Shown: in pieces, positions 38,675-45,165 of the stretch
How the letters are laid out: each line of letters opens with the position of its first letter
Position numbering within the stretch: position 1 is the first letter of the stretch
IMG/VR virus record: IMGVR_UViG_3300012985_000014
Coordinates: 1-46,717 of that record
Length of the DNA: 46,717 nucleotides
Strand: one strand, 5' to 3'
Source of the DNA: a virus
Notes under the pieces: model-generated
Database searches by the model: none
Seen by the model: only the letters and a program-made list of their open reading frames with translations
Told to the model about the DNA's origin: nothing
Translations under genes and position numbers: made by a program

Positions 38675-40236
38675 GCGCCTTCCATCTCCTCGAAGCTGTA
38701 GGCGCCCATCGTGGCGTCGGGGTACACCTGGCGCGCGAGCTTCGACGTTGCCCGCCAGACGCACATGTCCTCGGGGTTCTTGTCCCAGCCGCCGCCCGGC
38801 TTGAGCAAGCCCGCGCGCTTCGCCATCTCCAGCGTGTACGTGCGGCGCTCCTCCTTGGGCGCGCCCTTGCGCTTTGTGACGGCGGTGGCGGCCTCGGGCG
38901 AGACGTCTTCGAGGTAGAAATACTCGCAGTCAGGGTGACGCTTGGCCATCGCCACGAGCAACTGCGCGGGCAAGGTCAGCTTGCCTTGGATGTCCTGCAT
39001 CAGTTCCATCGCCGCCGAGGGGGACAGGCCGAAGTCCTTCCCGCGTGCCATGACCATCAGCGCCTTGTCGACGGTGCCGAACTTCGTCGAGAAGCGACTT
39101 TCGATCGCGCGCTGGGCGAACCAGTAGAGCCCGCGCATGCCGGTCGGCTGGAGGTTCTCGTCGAACTGCGCGAGCGCCAGCGACTTCTCGTCGAGCTTCG
39201 CCGGCTGGGGCGCCATGACCATCTGACCGCCGCCCGCCCCGCCGTTGACGGCACCCGAAGGCACATTGACCGGCGGCGGGGCGGGTTTCGGTTGTTCCAC
39301 CGGCTGACCCGTAGTCGTAGCTCCGGAGTCGGCGGGAGCAGCTTGCGGGCCTGGGCCCGGCGAAATCATGTTCTCGAACTCGGCGTCCTCTGGCTGGTCT
39401 TCGGTCAGCGGCATGGGCTTTCGCTCCTCGTAGATTTCATCGAACTTGATGGGAATGTCGTACTTGAGCGCGACCAGCTTCTTCGCCAGCATCACGTCGG
39501 CCTCGGCGCGCAACAGCTTGTCGTGAATCTTCTTCGGCGCCTTCCCGTCGGCGGTCCGCCAGTAGGGGTCGGTCGCCACCTTGACCAGGTTCTTGGCATC
39601 GGCGTACAGGTCCGTGACGTTGCCGTAGCGCTGGAGCAGCTCCGCGCCGAGCGTCGCGCCGATGCCGTCCACGCCCTTAACGTTGTCGGACTTGTCGCCC
39701 ATGAGCGCCAGCAGGTCGCCGATCTGATGTGGCGCTACGCCGAACTTCTTAATGACGGCGTCGCGGTCCATCCGCTCCCACGTCCGCGTCGACAGCATCG
39801 TGACCATCTCGGCCGAGAGTTGGCACAGGTCTTTGTCGGGGCTCGCGATGGTGACGGGGTGGCTGGCCAGGACAGCGATGTCCGCCGCGCTGGCGATGAC
39901 GTCGTCGGCCTCGTAGCCGTCGAACTGCCACACCAAGTAGCCGTCACGGCGCAGCCGATCCTTGAGCCTGTCGAACTCTTCGAAGAAGCTCGCCGGCTTC
40001 TGTTCGCGCGTCGACTTGTACTCGGGCGACAGTTCCTTGCGCCAGTTCGTGCGGCTGTCGCAGCAGATGGCAATCAGCGCGCCGGGAACGGCGTCGACGC
40101 AGCGGCGTACCGACGACAAGACGATGTCATGGACCTTCGACACCGGCTCCGACTCATGAACGACGTGATGGCTCGCGTGATACAAGGCCGACAGGTCGAT
40201 CAGCAGGACGGGCGGTTTCTGTTCTTGCTGGCTCAT
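38671..40236 (-). CDS. Fused 5'-3' exonuclease and RecT/Bet-like annealing protein
   Basis: ATG 40236 (ATGA overlap) gives 521 residues. The first 270 are a PolA-type 5'-3' exonuclease: L-L-I-D (D14), C-C-D (D60) with Y-K-S-T-R, Y-E-A-D-D (E109, D111, D112), S-P-D-K-D-L-C-Q-L and G-D-K-S-D-N-V-K-G-V-D-G-I-G, the H3TH motif. A Pro/Gly-rich linker (about 275-345) follows. Residues about 350-521 resemble phage RecT-like annealing proteins: A-R-G-K-D-F-G-L-S-P, I-Q-G-K-L-T-L-P, then M-A-K-R-A-G-L, W...N-P-E-D-M and R-A-T-S-K-L-A-R-Q-V-Y-P-D-A-T-M-G-A-Y. It would both resect and anneal DNA ends. Confidence 0.8.
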   Translation of the reverse strand: MSQQEQKPPVLLIDLSALYHASHHVVHESEPVSKVHDIVLSSVRRCVDAVPGALIAICCDSRTNWRKELSPEYKSTREQKPASFFEEFDRLKDRLRRDGYLVWQFDGYEADDVIASAADIAVLASHPVTIASPDKDLCQLSAEMVTMLSTRTWERMDRDAVIKKFGVAPHQIGDLLALMGDKSDNVKGVDGIGATLGAELLQRYGNVTDLYADAKNLVKVATDPYWRTADGKAPKKIHDKLLRAEADVMLAKKLVALKYDIPIKFDEIYEERKPMPLTEDQPEDAEFENMISPGPGPQAAPADSGATTTGQPVEQPKPAPPPVNVPSGAVNGGAGGGQMVMAPQPAKLDEKSLALAQFDENLQPTGMRGLYWFAQRAIESRFSTKFGTVDKALMVMARGKDFGLSPSAAMELMQDIQGKLTLPAQLLVAMAKRHPDCEYFYLEDVSPEAATAVTKRKGAPKEERRTYTLEMAKRAGLLKPGGGWDKNPEDMCVWRATSKLARQVYPDATMGAYSFEEMEGA

Positions 40237-40685
40237 GCTGCCCTCGCTGCGCTTCGGGCGATGCGCTGCCTGGCGATCTTGCACGCCCGACAGTGGCGCT
40301 GCCTCTTGGCCGCAACATAGTAGGTGTTGACCGCGTCGTACGGGTGCCCAGCCGGGCAATGTGTCTTCGCCGACTGGATCGCTGCGATTGCCTGCCCCAC
40401 GTTGCCACGCCGCAGGTTCTCTCTTCTCGTGACTGGCTCTAGGTGCGACGGGTTCACGCAGGCGCGGTTGACGCAGCCGCGAGCGCGGACATGGTCGAGA
40501 TCGAGCCCCGCTGGCACCTCGCCTACCATCAGGGAATAGGCGACGCGATGGGCAGGCCGAAGGGAACCGGACACCCAGAAGACGCCGTATCCGTTCGTCA
40601 TCTTCCCTCCGTGCCACAGCCAGCATCCGCGCCCGCCAGCCGGGAATGACACCTTCGACCAAAACCTTTGCTCAAGCACGGTCAT
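40233..40685 (-). CDS. HNH endonuclease with C-terminal zinc finger
   Basis: The 150 residues start R-F-W-S-K-V and contain C-W-L-W-H-G, H-R-V-A-Y, L-D-H-V-R-A-R-G-C-V-N-R-A-C-V-N-P-S-H-L (the HNH_3-type core). The end carries C-P-A-G-H-P-Y...C-R-A-C. It resembles free-standing homing endonucleases. It sits directly upstream of the exonuclease-annealase gene with a 4-base overlap, as if it had been captured in the operon. Confidence 0.8.
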   Translation of the reverse strand: MTVLEQRFWSKVSFPAGGRGCWLWHGGKMTNGYGVFWVSGSLRPAHRVAYSLMVGEVPAGLDLDHVRARGCVNRACVNPSHLEPVTRRENLRRGNVGQAIAAIQSAKTHCPAGHPYDAVNTYYVAAKRQRHCRACKIARQRIARSAARAA

Positions 40686-41047
40686 GCGTTCCCCCTTCGT
40701 TCGTTCTCCGTCGCTCGTTCCGCGTCCAGGAAGGCCCGCGCCGCATCGAAAGCGTTGTCGGCCTTGGCCACGCTGACCGCGTACCCGTGCAGAATCACCG
40801 CAACGCGCGCGCTGACCGATTCGTCGGGCTCGGCGGGGACGAGCGCAGTCAGACGCCGCTGCGGATTCGCCTGAGTTTGGGGCTGATCAGATTCGCAGCC
40901 GCCACGTCGAAGCGCACCCACGCGCGAAACGACGTCTTGATGGCGGTCTTGCGGTACAGCTTGCGGGCATGCTTCGTGGTCACGGTCATGTCGGTCTCCT
41001 TGGTTGGTTGTTGCGGGCTCGGCGGGGACGAGGGGCGCGAGGGTCAT
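40682..41047 (-). CDS. Uncertain ORF containing a nested gene
   Basis: A 121-codon frame from ATG 41047 (TGATG junction) ends with a good protein-like tail (S-V-S-A-R-V-A-V-I-L-H-G-Y-A-V...A-F-D-A-A-R-A-F-L-D-A). Its middle is poor and overlaps the 46-residue gene at 40849-40989. The tail alone (56 residues from a CTG at 40852, or 38 from a later GTG) may be the real gene. A 19-base direct repeat encodes L-V-P-A-E-P at both the start and the tail, suggesting an insertion by duplication. Confidence 0.4.
   Translation of the reverse strand: MTLAPLVPAEPATTNQGDRHDRDHEACPQAVPQDRHQDVVSRVGALRRGGCESDQPQTQANPQRRLTALVPAEPDESVSARVAVILHGYAVSVAKADNAFDAARAFLDAERATENERRGNA
40849..40989 (-). CDS. 46-residue basic protein
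   Basis: ATG 40989 has an ideal AAGGAG eight bases... upstream spacing GACCGAC, and the product M-T-V-T-T-K-H-A-R-K-L-Y-R-K-T is strongly basic (K/R throughout) with one W. Small basic phage proteins of this kind often bind nucleic acid. It is read in a different frame from the surrounding 40682-41047 frame. The strong ribosome site makes it the better gene here. Confidence 0.55.
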   Translation of the reverse strand: MTVTTKHARKLYRKTAIKTSFRAWVRFDVAAANLISPKLRRIRSGV

Positions 41048-41367
41048 CACGCCACGTACCCGTCTGCGGGGCTCAGTTCCCGCAACGACTCGCTCCCGTC
41101 GTACTCCTGAATCTCGAAGCGTGTTCCCTTGTCGACCCACTCAACCACCAGTTGATTCACTCCACCGAGATACGCGTCGGGATACTTGCGCTCTGCCGCC
41201 GCCCAGGCGGTGCCGTCGTTGGCCAGCACCGCGCGCGCAATGTCAGCGTCGAAGATGGCGGATTCTCCGAGGTCCGTGTTCCATGTCGACCAGCCCGCGC
41301 CGAACCCGGGCGACACCAACACGGCGACCTTGCCGTCCTTGATCAGTCGCTCAACCTTGTCGCTCAT
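41047..41367 (-). CDS. Conserved phage-type hypothetical protein
   Basis: ATG 41367 has GGAGGGA upstream. The 106 residues contain V-L-V-S-P-G-F-G-A-G-W-S-T-W-N and a later E-W-V-D-K-G-T-R-F-E-I-Q-E-Y-D-G. Both look like conserved blocks of a small phage family of unknown function. The G-A-G-W-S-T-W-N loop is distinctive. Confidence 0.65.
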   Translation of the reverse strand: MSDKVERLIKDGKVAVLVSPGFGAGWSTWNTDLGESAIFDADIARAVLANDGTAWAAAERKYPDAYLGGVNQLVVEWVDKGTRFEIQEYDGSESLRELSPADGYVA

Positions 41368-41370
41368 CGG

Positions 41371-41730
41371 TCATCCCTCCAGTTCAAGTTCCGGCACAGC
41401 GCCGTAATCCATCGCAACTTCGCCCTCGTAACCGCCGAGCAGCGTCGGGCCGCACGACCAGTAGTCGGTCAGTGATTCCCGCACGTGCAGGCCGCGCCCG
41501 CCTTGTGGTCCTTCGCAATCTCCCGCGCGAACCGCTGGCGGTCGGTCTTCGTGTCGTGATGCCCGGGCGGCGCCGTCTTGATGCCGCTGGTCTTCTGAAT
41601 CGCTCGCTTCTTGTTCGTGATCATGGTCGGTCCTTTCGTTTCGAGTGAGCCGCGCGCACAGCCGGTCGAAGTCGGCGAACTTCAGCGCCCGCGAGATGGG
41701 CGGTAGGTCGAACGCGGGGACGGGGATCAT
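41371..41730 (-). CDS. Uncertain ORF containing a nested gene
   Basis: A 119-codon frame from ATG 41730 (ATGA overlap) opens well (P-V-P-A-F-D-L-P-P-I-S-R-A-L-K-F-A-D-F-D-R-L). It then becomes His/Arg/Asp low complexity where it overlaps the gene at 41469-41624. It ends with a protein-like tail (D-Y-W-S-C-G-P-T-L-L-G-G-Y-E-G). The tail may be separate, since a CTG lies at the TGA of the nested gene. Confidence 0.45.
   Translation of the reverse strand: MIPVPAFDLPPISRALKFADFDRLCARLTRNERTDHDHEQEASDSEDQRHQDGAARASRHEDRPPAVRAGDCEGPQGGRGLHVRESLTDYWSCGPTLLGGYEGEVAMDYGAVPELELEG
41469..41624 (-). CDS. 51-residue basic protein
   Basis: ATG 41624 follows AAAGGA at suitable spacing. The product is basic at first (M-I-T-N-K-K-R-A-I-Q-K-T) with G-H-H-D-T-K and ends C-T-C-G-N-H, a possible half zinc site. 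It overlaps the frame at 41371-41730 out of phase. Its ribosome site and composition favour it as real. Confidence 0.55.
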   Translation of the reverse strand: MITNKKRAIQKTSGIKTAPPGHHDTKTDRQRFAREIAKDHKAGAACTCGNH

Positions 41731-41978
41731 TTCGTCCTCGCGAGGAAGGCAGACACGCGGTGCTCGTAGCAGGGGCGCCCTGGCGTATCGCACGCCGCGA
41801 TGCCCGCTCCGTAGCTGAAGCACCGGCTGCCCCGGTGCTCATCCTCCAGCAGCGCGCGGGCCTCGGCCAAATCGTCGGCGAGCGTTCGGATGGCAGCCGA
41901 GACGGACAGTTGATACGCCTTGTCCCCTTCATTCCGAGACATCGATACGAAGTAATCGACGTTGCTCCGCTCGCTCAC
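41727..41978 (-). CDS. Hypothetical 83-residue protein
   Basis: The GTG start at 41978 overlaps the upstream stop (GTGA). A helical middle (A-I-R-T-L-A-D-D-L-A-E-A-R-A-L-L-E-D-E) is followed by R-C-F...A-C-D-T-P-G-R-P-C-Y-E-H with three cysteines. No family is recognised. Confidence 0.55.
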   Translation of the reverse strand: MSERSNVDYFVSMSRNEGDKAYQLSVSAAIRTLADDLAEARALLEDEHRGSRCFSYGAGIAACDTPGRPCYEHRVSAFLARTK

Positions 41979-42211
41979 TTGGTCACCATCCCCACCGCCG
42001 CCGCGAACGCGCGGGTGCCGGCTGTCTCCGTTGACAGGCGGTCGACGGCGGCTTCGAACCTCGAAAGCCAGTCGTCCATGTTGCGCTGATGCCGCTCCAG
42101 CGCGCCCTCGATGTTCATCGCGGCCTGGGTCATCTGGTCAGCCGCGCGGCTCATGGTGTTGGCGGCGCTACGGACGTCCTCGGCTCCCAGTAAGGTCACG
42201 TAATCAGCCAC
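41975..42211 (-). CDS. Helical 78-residue protein
   Basis: The GTG start at 42211 lies inside the 3' end of the preceding gene. Almost all of the product is amphipathic helix (A-A-N-T-M-S-R-A-A-D-Q-M-T-Q-A-A-M-N-I-E) and may form a coiled-coil dimer. Its 3' end contains the 20-base repeat also found at 42232-42251. Confidence 0.55.
   Translation of the reverse strand: MADYVTLLGAEDVRSAANTMSRAADQMTQAAMNIEGALERHQRNMDDWLSRFEAAVDRLSTETAGTRAFAAAVGMVTK
42009..42028. repeat. 20-base direct repeat, copy 1
   Basis: The 20 bases at 42009-42028 recur exactly at 42232-42251. Each copy encodes E-T-A-G-T-R-A at the end of a minus-strand gene. The copies lie in two adjacent genes, which suggests a local duplication or transposed 3' end. 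Confidence 0.7.
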
Positions 42212-42464
42212 GGGACACCTCTGTCGGGACAGCGCGGGTGCCGGCTGTCTCGGGGTCGCGCAGCTCGACGGTCACGCGACCGACGCAGGTGCCGCGCCAT
42301 CCGCCGTGAGGCCTAACATGCCCGCAGCGGGCGCAGCATGTGCCGACGTTGGCGAAGTTCTTCGGCTGAATCTCCTCGTGCGGCTCGCCGTGTCCCTCGC
42401 GGTTCGGTTGGCAGCTTGTCGCGCCGTGCTCGCACAGAGAACGCTTGTGGTTCGTCTTCATCAT
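42204..42464 (-). CDS. Cys/His-rich small protein
   Basis: ATG 42464 is preceded by GGAGG six bases away. The site lies on the 3' end of the preceding gene and decides the start over an in-frame GTG. The 86 residues have C-E-H near residue 11, then C-C-A-R-C-G-H near residue 43. This is a possible zinc site. Function unknown. Confidence 0.6.
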   Translation of the reverse strand: MMKTNHKRSLCEHGATSCQPNREGHGEPHEEIQPKNFANVGTCCARCGHVRPHGGWRGTCVGRVTVELRDPETAGTRAVPTEVSRG

Positions 42465-42466
42465 CG

Positions 42467-42796
42467 TTACCTCCACGCCTGAATTCGGGCCTGCTGTTCG
42501 CGGTCGTACTCTTCACGTTCACGCCCGCGCCATTCCTCGCCGTCCTCGCGAGCTGGCGGACGTCGGCACTGGTCGAGCGTGATTCCCTCGGCGGCGCACT
42601 CGGGACACACCTCGCGGGCGCAGCCGTCGATATCCCATTCGTCGGTCAGCCCGACCTTCCACCAGCGCTCTGAGCAAGATCCGCATTCGCGCATCGCATG
42701 GACGTGCTGGCAGTAGTCCGACCACTTCGGGCCGTTGAGGTAGCCCCAGTCGGCGTCGGGCGTACGGGGCTCGTAGTCGCAATGGGGGCACTTCAT
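42467..42796 (-). CDS. Zinc-rich hypothetical protein
   Basis: ATG 42796 (ATGA overlap) gives 109 residues with several cysteine pairs: C-P-H-C (3-6), C-Q-H, C-G-S-C, and C-P-E-C near 74. At least two zinc sites are likely. The C-terminal helix is charged (R-E-R-E-E-Y-D-R-E-Q-Q). It may be a treble-clef or double-ribbon protein of the early operon. Confidence 0.6.
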   Translation of the reverse strand: MKCPHCDYEPRTPDADWGYLNGPKWSDYCQHVHAMRECGSCSERWWKVGLTDEWDIDGCAREVCPECAAEGITLDQCRRPPAREDGEEWRGREREEYDREQQARIQAWR

Positions 42797-43017
42797 CGCC
42801 CGCTCCCGTCGTAGCCGCTGAGCATCGGGTGCGTCCCGTCGCGCAGCATGTCCGCCTCGTACTGGTCTTGCGCGGCAGCCAGGCACCACCGCTCGCACTC
42901 GGTCCGTGTCTCGCATGCGTCGCCGTGGTGGAACGGGTGGTCACAGGTGAATCCGCCGTCGGTCTCGTGAACTTCGTGACCGAAGGCTTCGAGGATGTCT
43001 GCAGTTCGTGCGTCCAT
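42793..43017 (-). CDS. Cys/His-rich small protein
   Basis: ATG 43017, with AGAGGAA upstream, gives 74 residues. It contains F-G-H-E-V-H-E, C-D-H-P-F-H-H-G-D-A-C and C-E-R-W-C, a dense set of possible metal ligands. Second gene of the leftward operon. Function unknown. Confidence 0.55.
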   Translation of the reverse strand: MDARTADILEAFGHEVHETDGGFTCDHPFHHGDACETRTECERWCLAAAQDQYEADMLRDGTHPMLSGYDGSGR

Positions 43018-43039
43018 GGCCACCCGTTCCTCTCGTGGG

Positions 43040-43297
43040 CTAAGCGATGCGCCAGAAGCGGACGCCCTTGAGTCCGCCTTCGATGGCCATGCGACCGGCC
43101 GCCTTTGCTCCGACGGACTTGGCTGCGCGCAGGACGGTGTTGCAGATCTTCTGCGACGCCCCGGGGATGAAGAACGAAGCCCCCACGGGCATCGTCTCGA
43201 ACGGGAAACGCTCCCGGAGCAGAGACGAATTCCGGCCGCGCTGCGGCTCGGGCATCTGAACGTCGGTCTGGAAATTGGCAACCTTGATCGTGGTCAT
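43040..43297 (-). CDS. First gene of the leftward early operon
   Basis: ATG 43297 has AAGGAG seven bases upstream and lies about 30 bases downstream of the predicted transcription start. The 85-residue protein has F-P-F-E-T-M-P-V-G-A-S-F-F-I-P and ends with a basic helix and G-V-R-F-W-R. Small phage proteins with a P-F-x-x-M-x-x-G-x-S-F motif recur at the head of early operons. Their role is not established. Confidence 0.6.
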   Translation of the reverse strand: MTTIKVANFQTDVQMPEPQRGRNSSLLRERFPFETMPVGASFFIPGASQKICNTVLRAAKSVGAKAAGRMAIEGGLKGVRFWRIA

Positions 43298-43331
43298 GGG
43301 ACTCCTTTGTCGTGGGTCAATCGGTGTGTTC

Positions 43332-43360
43332 AATCTATTCAATCGATTCGAAACAGGCAA
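43332..43360 (-). promoter_or_regulatory. Leftward early promoter with operator repeats
   Basis: On the minus strand TTGCCT (43360-43355), 17 bases and TAGATT (43337-43332) form a promoter. Its transcript would start near 43325 and reach ATG 43297. TTCAATC occurs twice nine bases apart over the -10 box, beside TTCGAA, which looks like an operator. The -35 element TTGCCTGT is shared exactly with the regulator promoter at 43668-43696. Confidence 0.55.
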
Positions 43361-43399
43361 GCGAATTCAACTCACCGAGCGAAAATAAATTCGGCGAGG

Positions 43400-43828
43400 C
43401 TACTTCGCCCGGCGCTTGGCGGGCTTCTGCTCGGCCTGGTGCTCTGCGATCAAGGCGTCAAGCTTCTCTTGGATGCCCTCAGGAACGTGCTTGCGAGCGT
43501 TCCAGGTGCGCACGGTGTAGACGTTTTCCTTGAGCCTGCGCCCGACTTCGGCCAGCGAAACACCAAGGATTTTGGCCACCTTCGCGTATGGTCCATTGGA
43601 TTCGAGGGGCACCCCGCGCGTCCGCTTTGGCGTGGCGGGTTCGACTGCGGCTGAATTCATAGAGTCGATTGTGCCAGACCGCGCGCGGACAGGCAACGAA
43701 GAAATCGATTCACGTGCAGCCGCCACCGCCCGCCAACCCGCAGCCTCCGCCTTCAGCCTGTCGCTCTCGCGCTCAAGCTCGTCAGCAAGCGCCAGCATCG
43801 CCTCGGGCGTCGTCGGAGGTCCGGTCAC
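43400..43828 (-). CDS. HTH regulator (Cro/CI-like position)
   Basis: The frame from GTG 43828 encodes 142 residues. A shorter start at ATG 43660 gives 86. The conserved part is a helix-turn-helix (Y-A-K-V-A-K-I-L-G-V-S-L-A-E-V-G-R-R-L...T-V-R-T-W-N) followed by P-E-G-I-Q-E-K-L-D-A-L. The upstream 56 residues look like a helical segment (L-A-D-E-L-E-R-E-S-D-R-L-K-A-E). A good promoter at 43668-43696 lies between the two parts, so both starts may be used. Position beside the divergent early promoter suggests a repressor. Confidence 0.6.
   Translation of the reverse strand: MTGPPTTPEAMLALADELERESDRLKAEAAGWRAVAAARESISSLPVRARSGTIDSMNSAAVEPATPKRTRGVPLESNGPYAKVAKILGVSLAEVGRRLKENVYTVRTWNARKHVPEGIQEKLDALIAEHQAEQKPAKRRAK
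43668..43696 (-). promoter_or_regulatory. Promoter for the HTH regulator, leaderless type
   Basis: TTGCCT (43696-43691), exactly 17 bases and CACAAT (43673-43668) place the transcription start at about 43661-43660. That is the first base of ATG 43660. ATCGATTC at 43704-43711 resembles the operator sequence of the early promoter. Confidence 0.5.
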
Positions 43829-43894
43829 GCAACGTGTGTATCAGTGACGCGCGCGAGCGTCTACGATTTCGTGCGCGGGGAGCGAGGATGCGGG

Positions 43895-43907
43895 TATATT
43901 GGGCGGG
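43895..43907 (+). promoter_or_regulatory. Rightward -10 box before the small operon
   Basis: TATATT at 43895-43900 is a strong -10 box. It ends seven bases before ATG 43908, so the transcript would start on or next to the start codon. No -35 match lies at the right distance. Confidence 0.45.
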
Positions 43908-44228
43908 ATGAGCATAGCCGACGCGATCGAAGCAGAGGCCAATGAGTTCGCCGAGAGCTGCCCGGCCGGCAGTCTCGATCATGATGACTACGAGACCGGG
44001 AGGCTGCACGGGCTACGTCGCGCCGCCGAGATTGCACGCGAAGCCCTCAAGGCCGACGCGGAACGGCTGGCGGAACTGCGGGAGGAGTACGTTCGCCTCC
44101 AGCGCGCGACAGCCATCGACAGGGTGACAACAGCCGATGCGATTCAGCGCCGCGACAGCGTCCGTACCCTCATCGCCGTGTACGAGGAGTGCGCGGCGCG
44201 CGGGATTGCGTTCGGGGGTGGGCGGTGA
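43908..44228 (+). CDS. Hypothetical coiled-coil protein of the rightward operon
   Basis: The 106-residue product is acidic and helical: residues 5-40 and 45-75 include L-R-E-E-Y-V-R-L-Q-R and heptad-like Ala/Leu. Only two cysteines. It is first in a chain of four overlapping genes reading away from the regulator. Function unknown. Confidence 0.6.
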   Translation: MSIADAIEAEANEFAESCPAGSLDHDDYETGRLHGLRRAAEIAREALKADAERLAELREEYVRLQRATAIDRVTTADAIQRRDSVRTLIAVYEECAARGIAFGGGR

Positions 44229-44461
44229 ACACGATTACGGTCGATGGGCAGATGTGCGAGGCAATTCGGATCGGCGTGGCCATTCAAGCGGAGTTGAGTC
44301 GGCTGCCCGTGATGTGGAGGCGCAAGCCCGACGGCGTGCCGATGACGTTCTCGTCCTACGTGCTGAACCAGGCTGGCGGGCTTGCGCGGCTTCTGACCGA
44401 ATGGGAAGCCGTTGACCACGACACCTACCAGCCGGTCAACTGGACGGAGCTTCGCCCATGA
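44225..44461 (+). CDS. Hypothetical 78-residue protein
   Basis: GTG 44225 overlaps the previous stop. A helix (Q-M-C-E-A-I-R-I-G-V-A-I-Q-A-E-L-S-R-L) and a W-rich C-terminal half (W-E-A-V-D-H-D-T-Y-Q-P-V-N-W-T) are visible. No family is recognised. Confidence 0.55.
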   Translation: MNTITVDGQMCEAIRIGVAIQAELSRLPVMWRRKPDGVPMTFSSYVLNQAGGLARLLTEWEAVDHDTYQPVNWTELRP

Positions 44462-44736
44462 ACCTGACCCGCCGCTCGCTATTCGCCAGTGCCGTCGCGC
44501 TGCTGGCGTTGCCGCGTCGGGTTGCGGCTGAGAGGCTGTTGGGGCCGGTGGCAACCACGGTCAGCGTGAACCACCTACCGATTGTCACCACGCCATATCG
44601 GGTGACGATTCGCGGACAGGAGGAATTCGGGTCCAACATCTGGAATCAAACGCATAGCGGAACGCTTCGACTCGACTGGTCAGGCGACGGCGGCAAGACC
44701 TGGCAGCCCGTCACGCCATTCGAGTACCGCCCGTGA
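44458..44736 (+). CDS. Tat-exported protein of the lysogeny region
   Basis: The 92-residue protein starts with a twin-arginine signal: T-R-R-S-L-F (residues 4-9), a hydrophobic stretch A-S-A-V-A-L-L-A-L and a cleavage-like V-A-A near 23-25. The mature 67 residues are beta-rich (Y-R-V-T-I-R-G-Q-E-E-F-G, L-R-L-D-W-S-G-D-G-G-K-T-W). The latter resembles an Asp-box strand turn. Export of a folded periplasmic protein from a phage genome suggests a lysogenic-conversion gene. Confidence 0.65.
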   Translation: MNLTRRSLFASAVALLALPRRVAAERLLGPVATTVSVNHLPIVTTPYRVTIRGQEEFGSNIWNQTHSGTLRLDWSGDGGKTWQPVTPFEYRP

Positions 44737-44957
44737 CCTGCGACCGCCCCATACGCGACCGCAGCGGCGAGGAGCTGCCGGGGGTGAGGTGCAACCTGTG
44801 GAAGGGGCACTTGGGACGGTGCGTGCAGGGATTGATTGCGATCCACCCGCCGATGACATGGGTCCATTCCAGGGTCGACATACCGAGGGAGGCCGTGGAC
44901 GCTACCGCGACGCCGAGTGAGCCTTCTGGACAGCCCGGACCCGTCGACCCCACCTGA
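44733..44957 (+). CDS. Small zinc-binding protein
   Basis: GTG 44733 overlaps the stop of the Tat gene. C-D-R-P near residue 3 and C-N-L-W-K-G-H-L-G-R-C near residue 20-30 form a C...C-x4-GH-x2-C site. Its last 56 bases overlap the convergent gene at 44902-45165. Function unknown. Confidence 0.55.
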   Translation: MTCDRPIRDRSGEELPGVRCNLWKGHLGRCVQGLIAIHPPMTWVHSRVDIPREAVDATATPSEPSGQPGPVDPT

Positions 44958-45165
44958 CGCCTCGAGCGTCGGCGTCGTGGACCTCGCGGATGATCCGCTC
45001 CGTGATGCGCTGGACGCAGCAGTCGTGACAGACAGCGCGCCCAATGGGCACAGCTTCGCCCAGGCTCAACGGACTCAGGTCGCCGGCCATCCCGCGTAGC
45101 TGGTCGCGGTCAGGCTCGCTTGCGGGGCGCTGGCAGAAGGCGCAGGGGGTCAGGGAATTGGGCAC
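44902..45165 (-). CDS. Small zinc-binding protein
   Basis: GTG 45165 gives 87 residues: C-A-F-C-Q-R-P near residue 8 and C-H-D-C-C near residue 46, then a helical tail (R-I-T-E-R-I-I-R-E-V). It follows the gene at 45150-45791 with a 16-base overlap. Function unknown. Confidence 0.55.
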   Translation of the reverse strand: MPNSLTPCAFCQRPASEPDRDQLRGMAGDLSPLSLGEAVPIGRAVCHDCCVQRITERIIREVHDADARGVRWGRRVRAVQKAHSASR

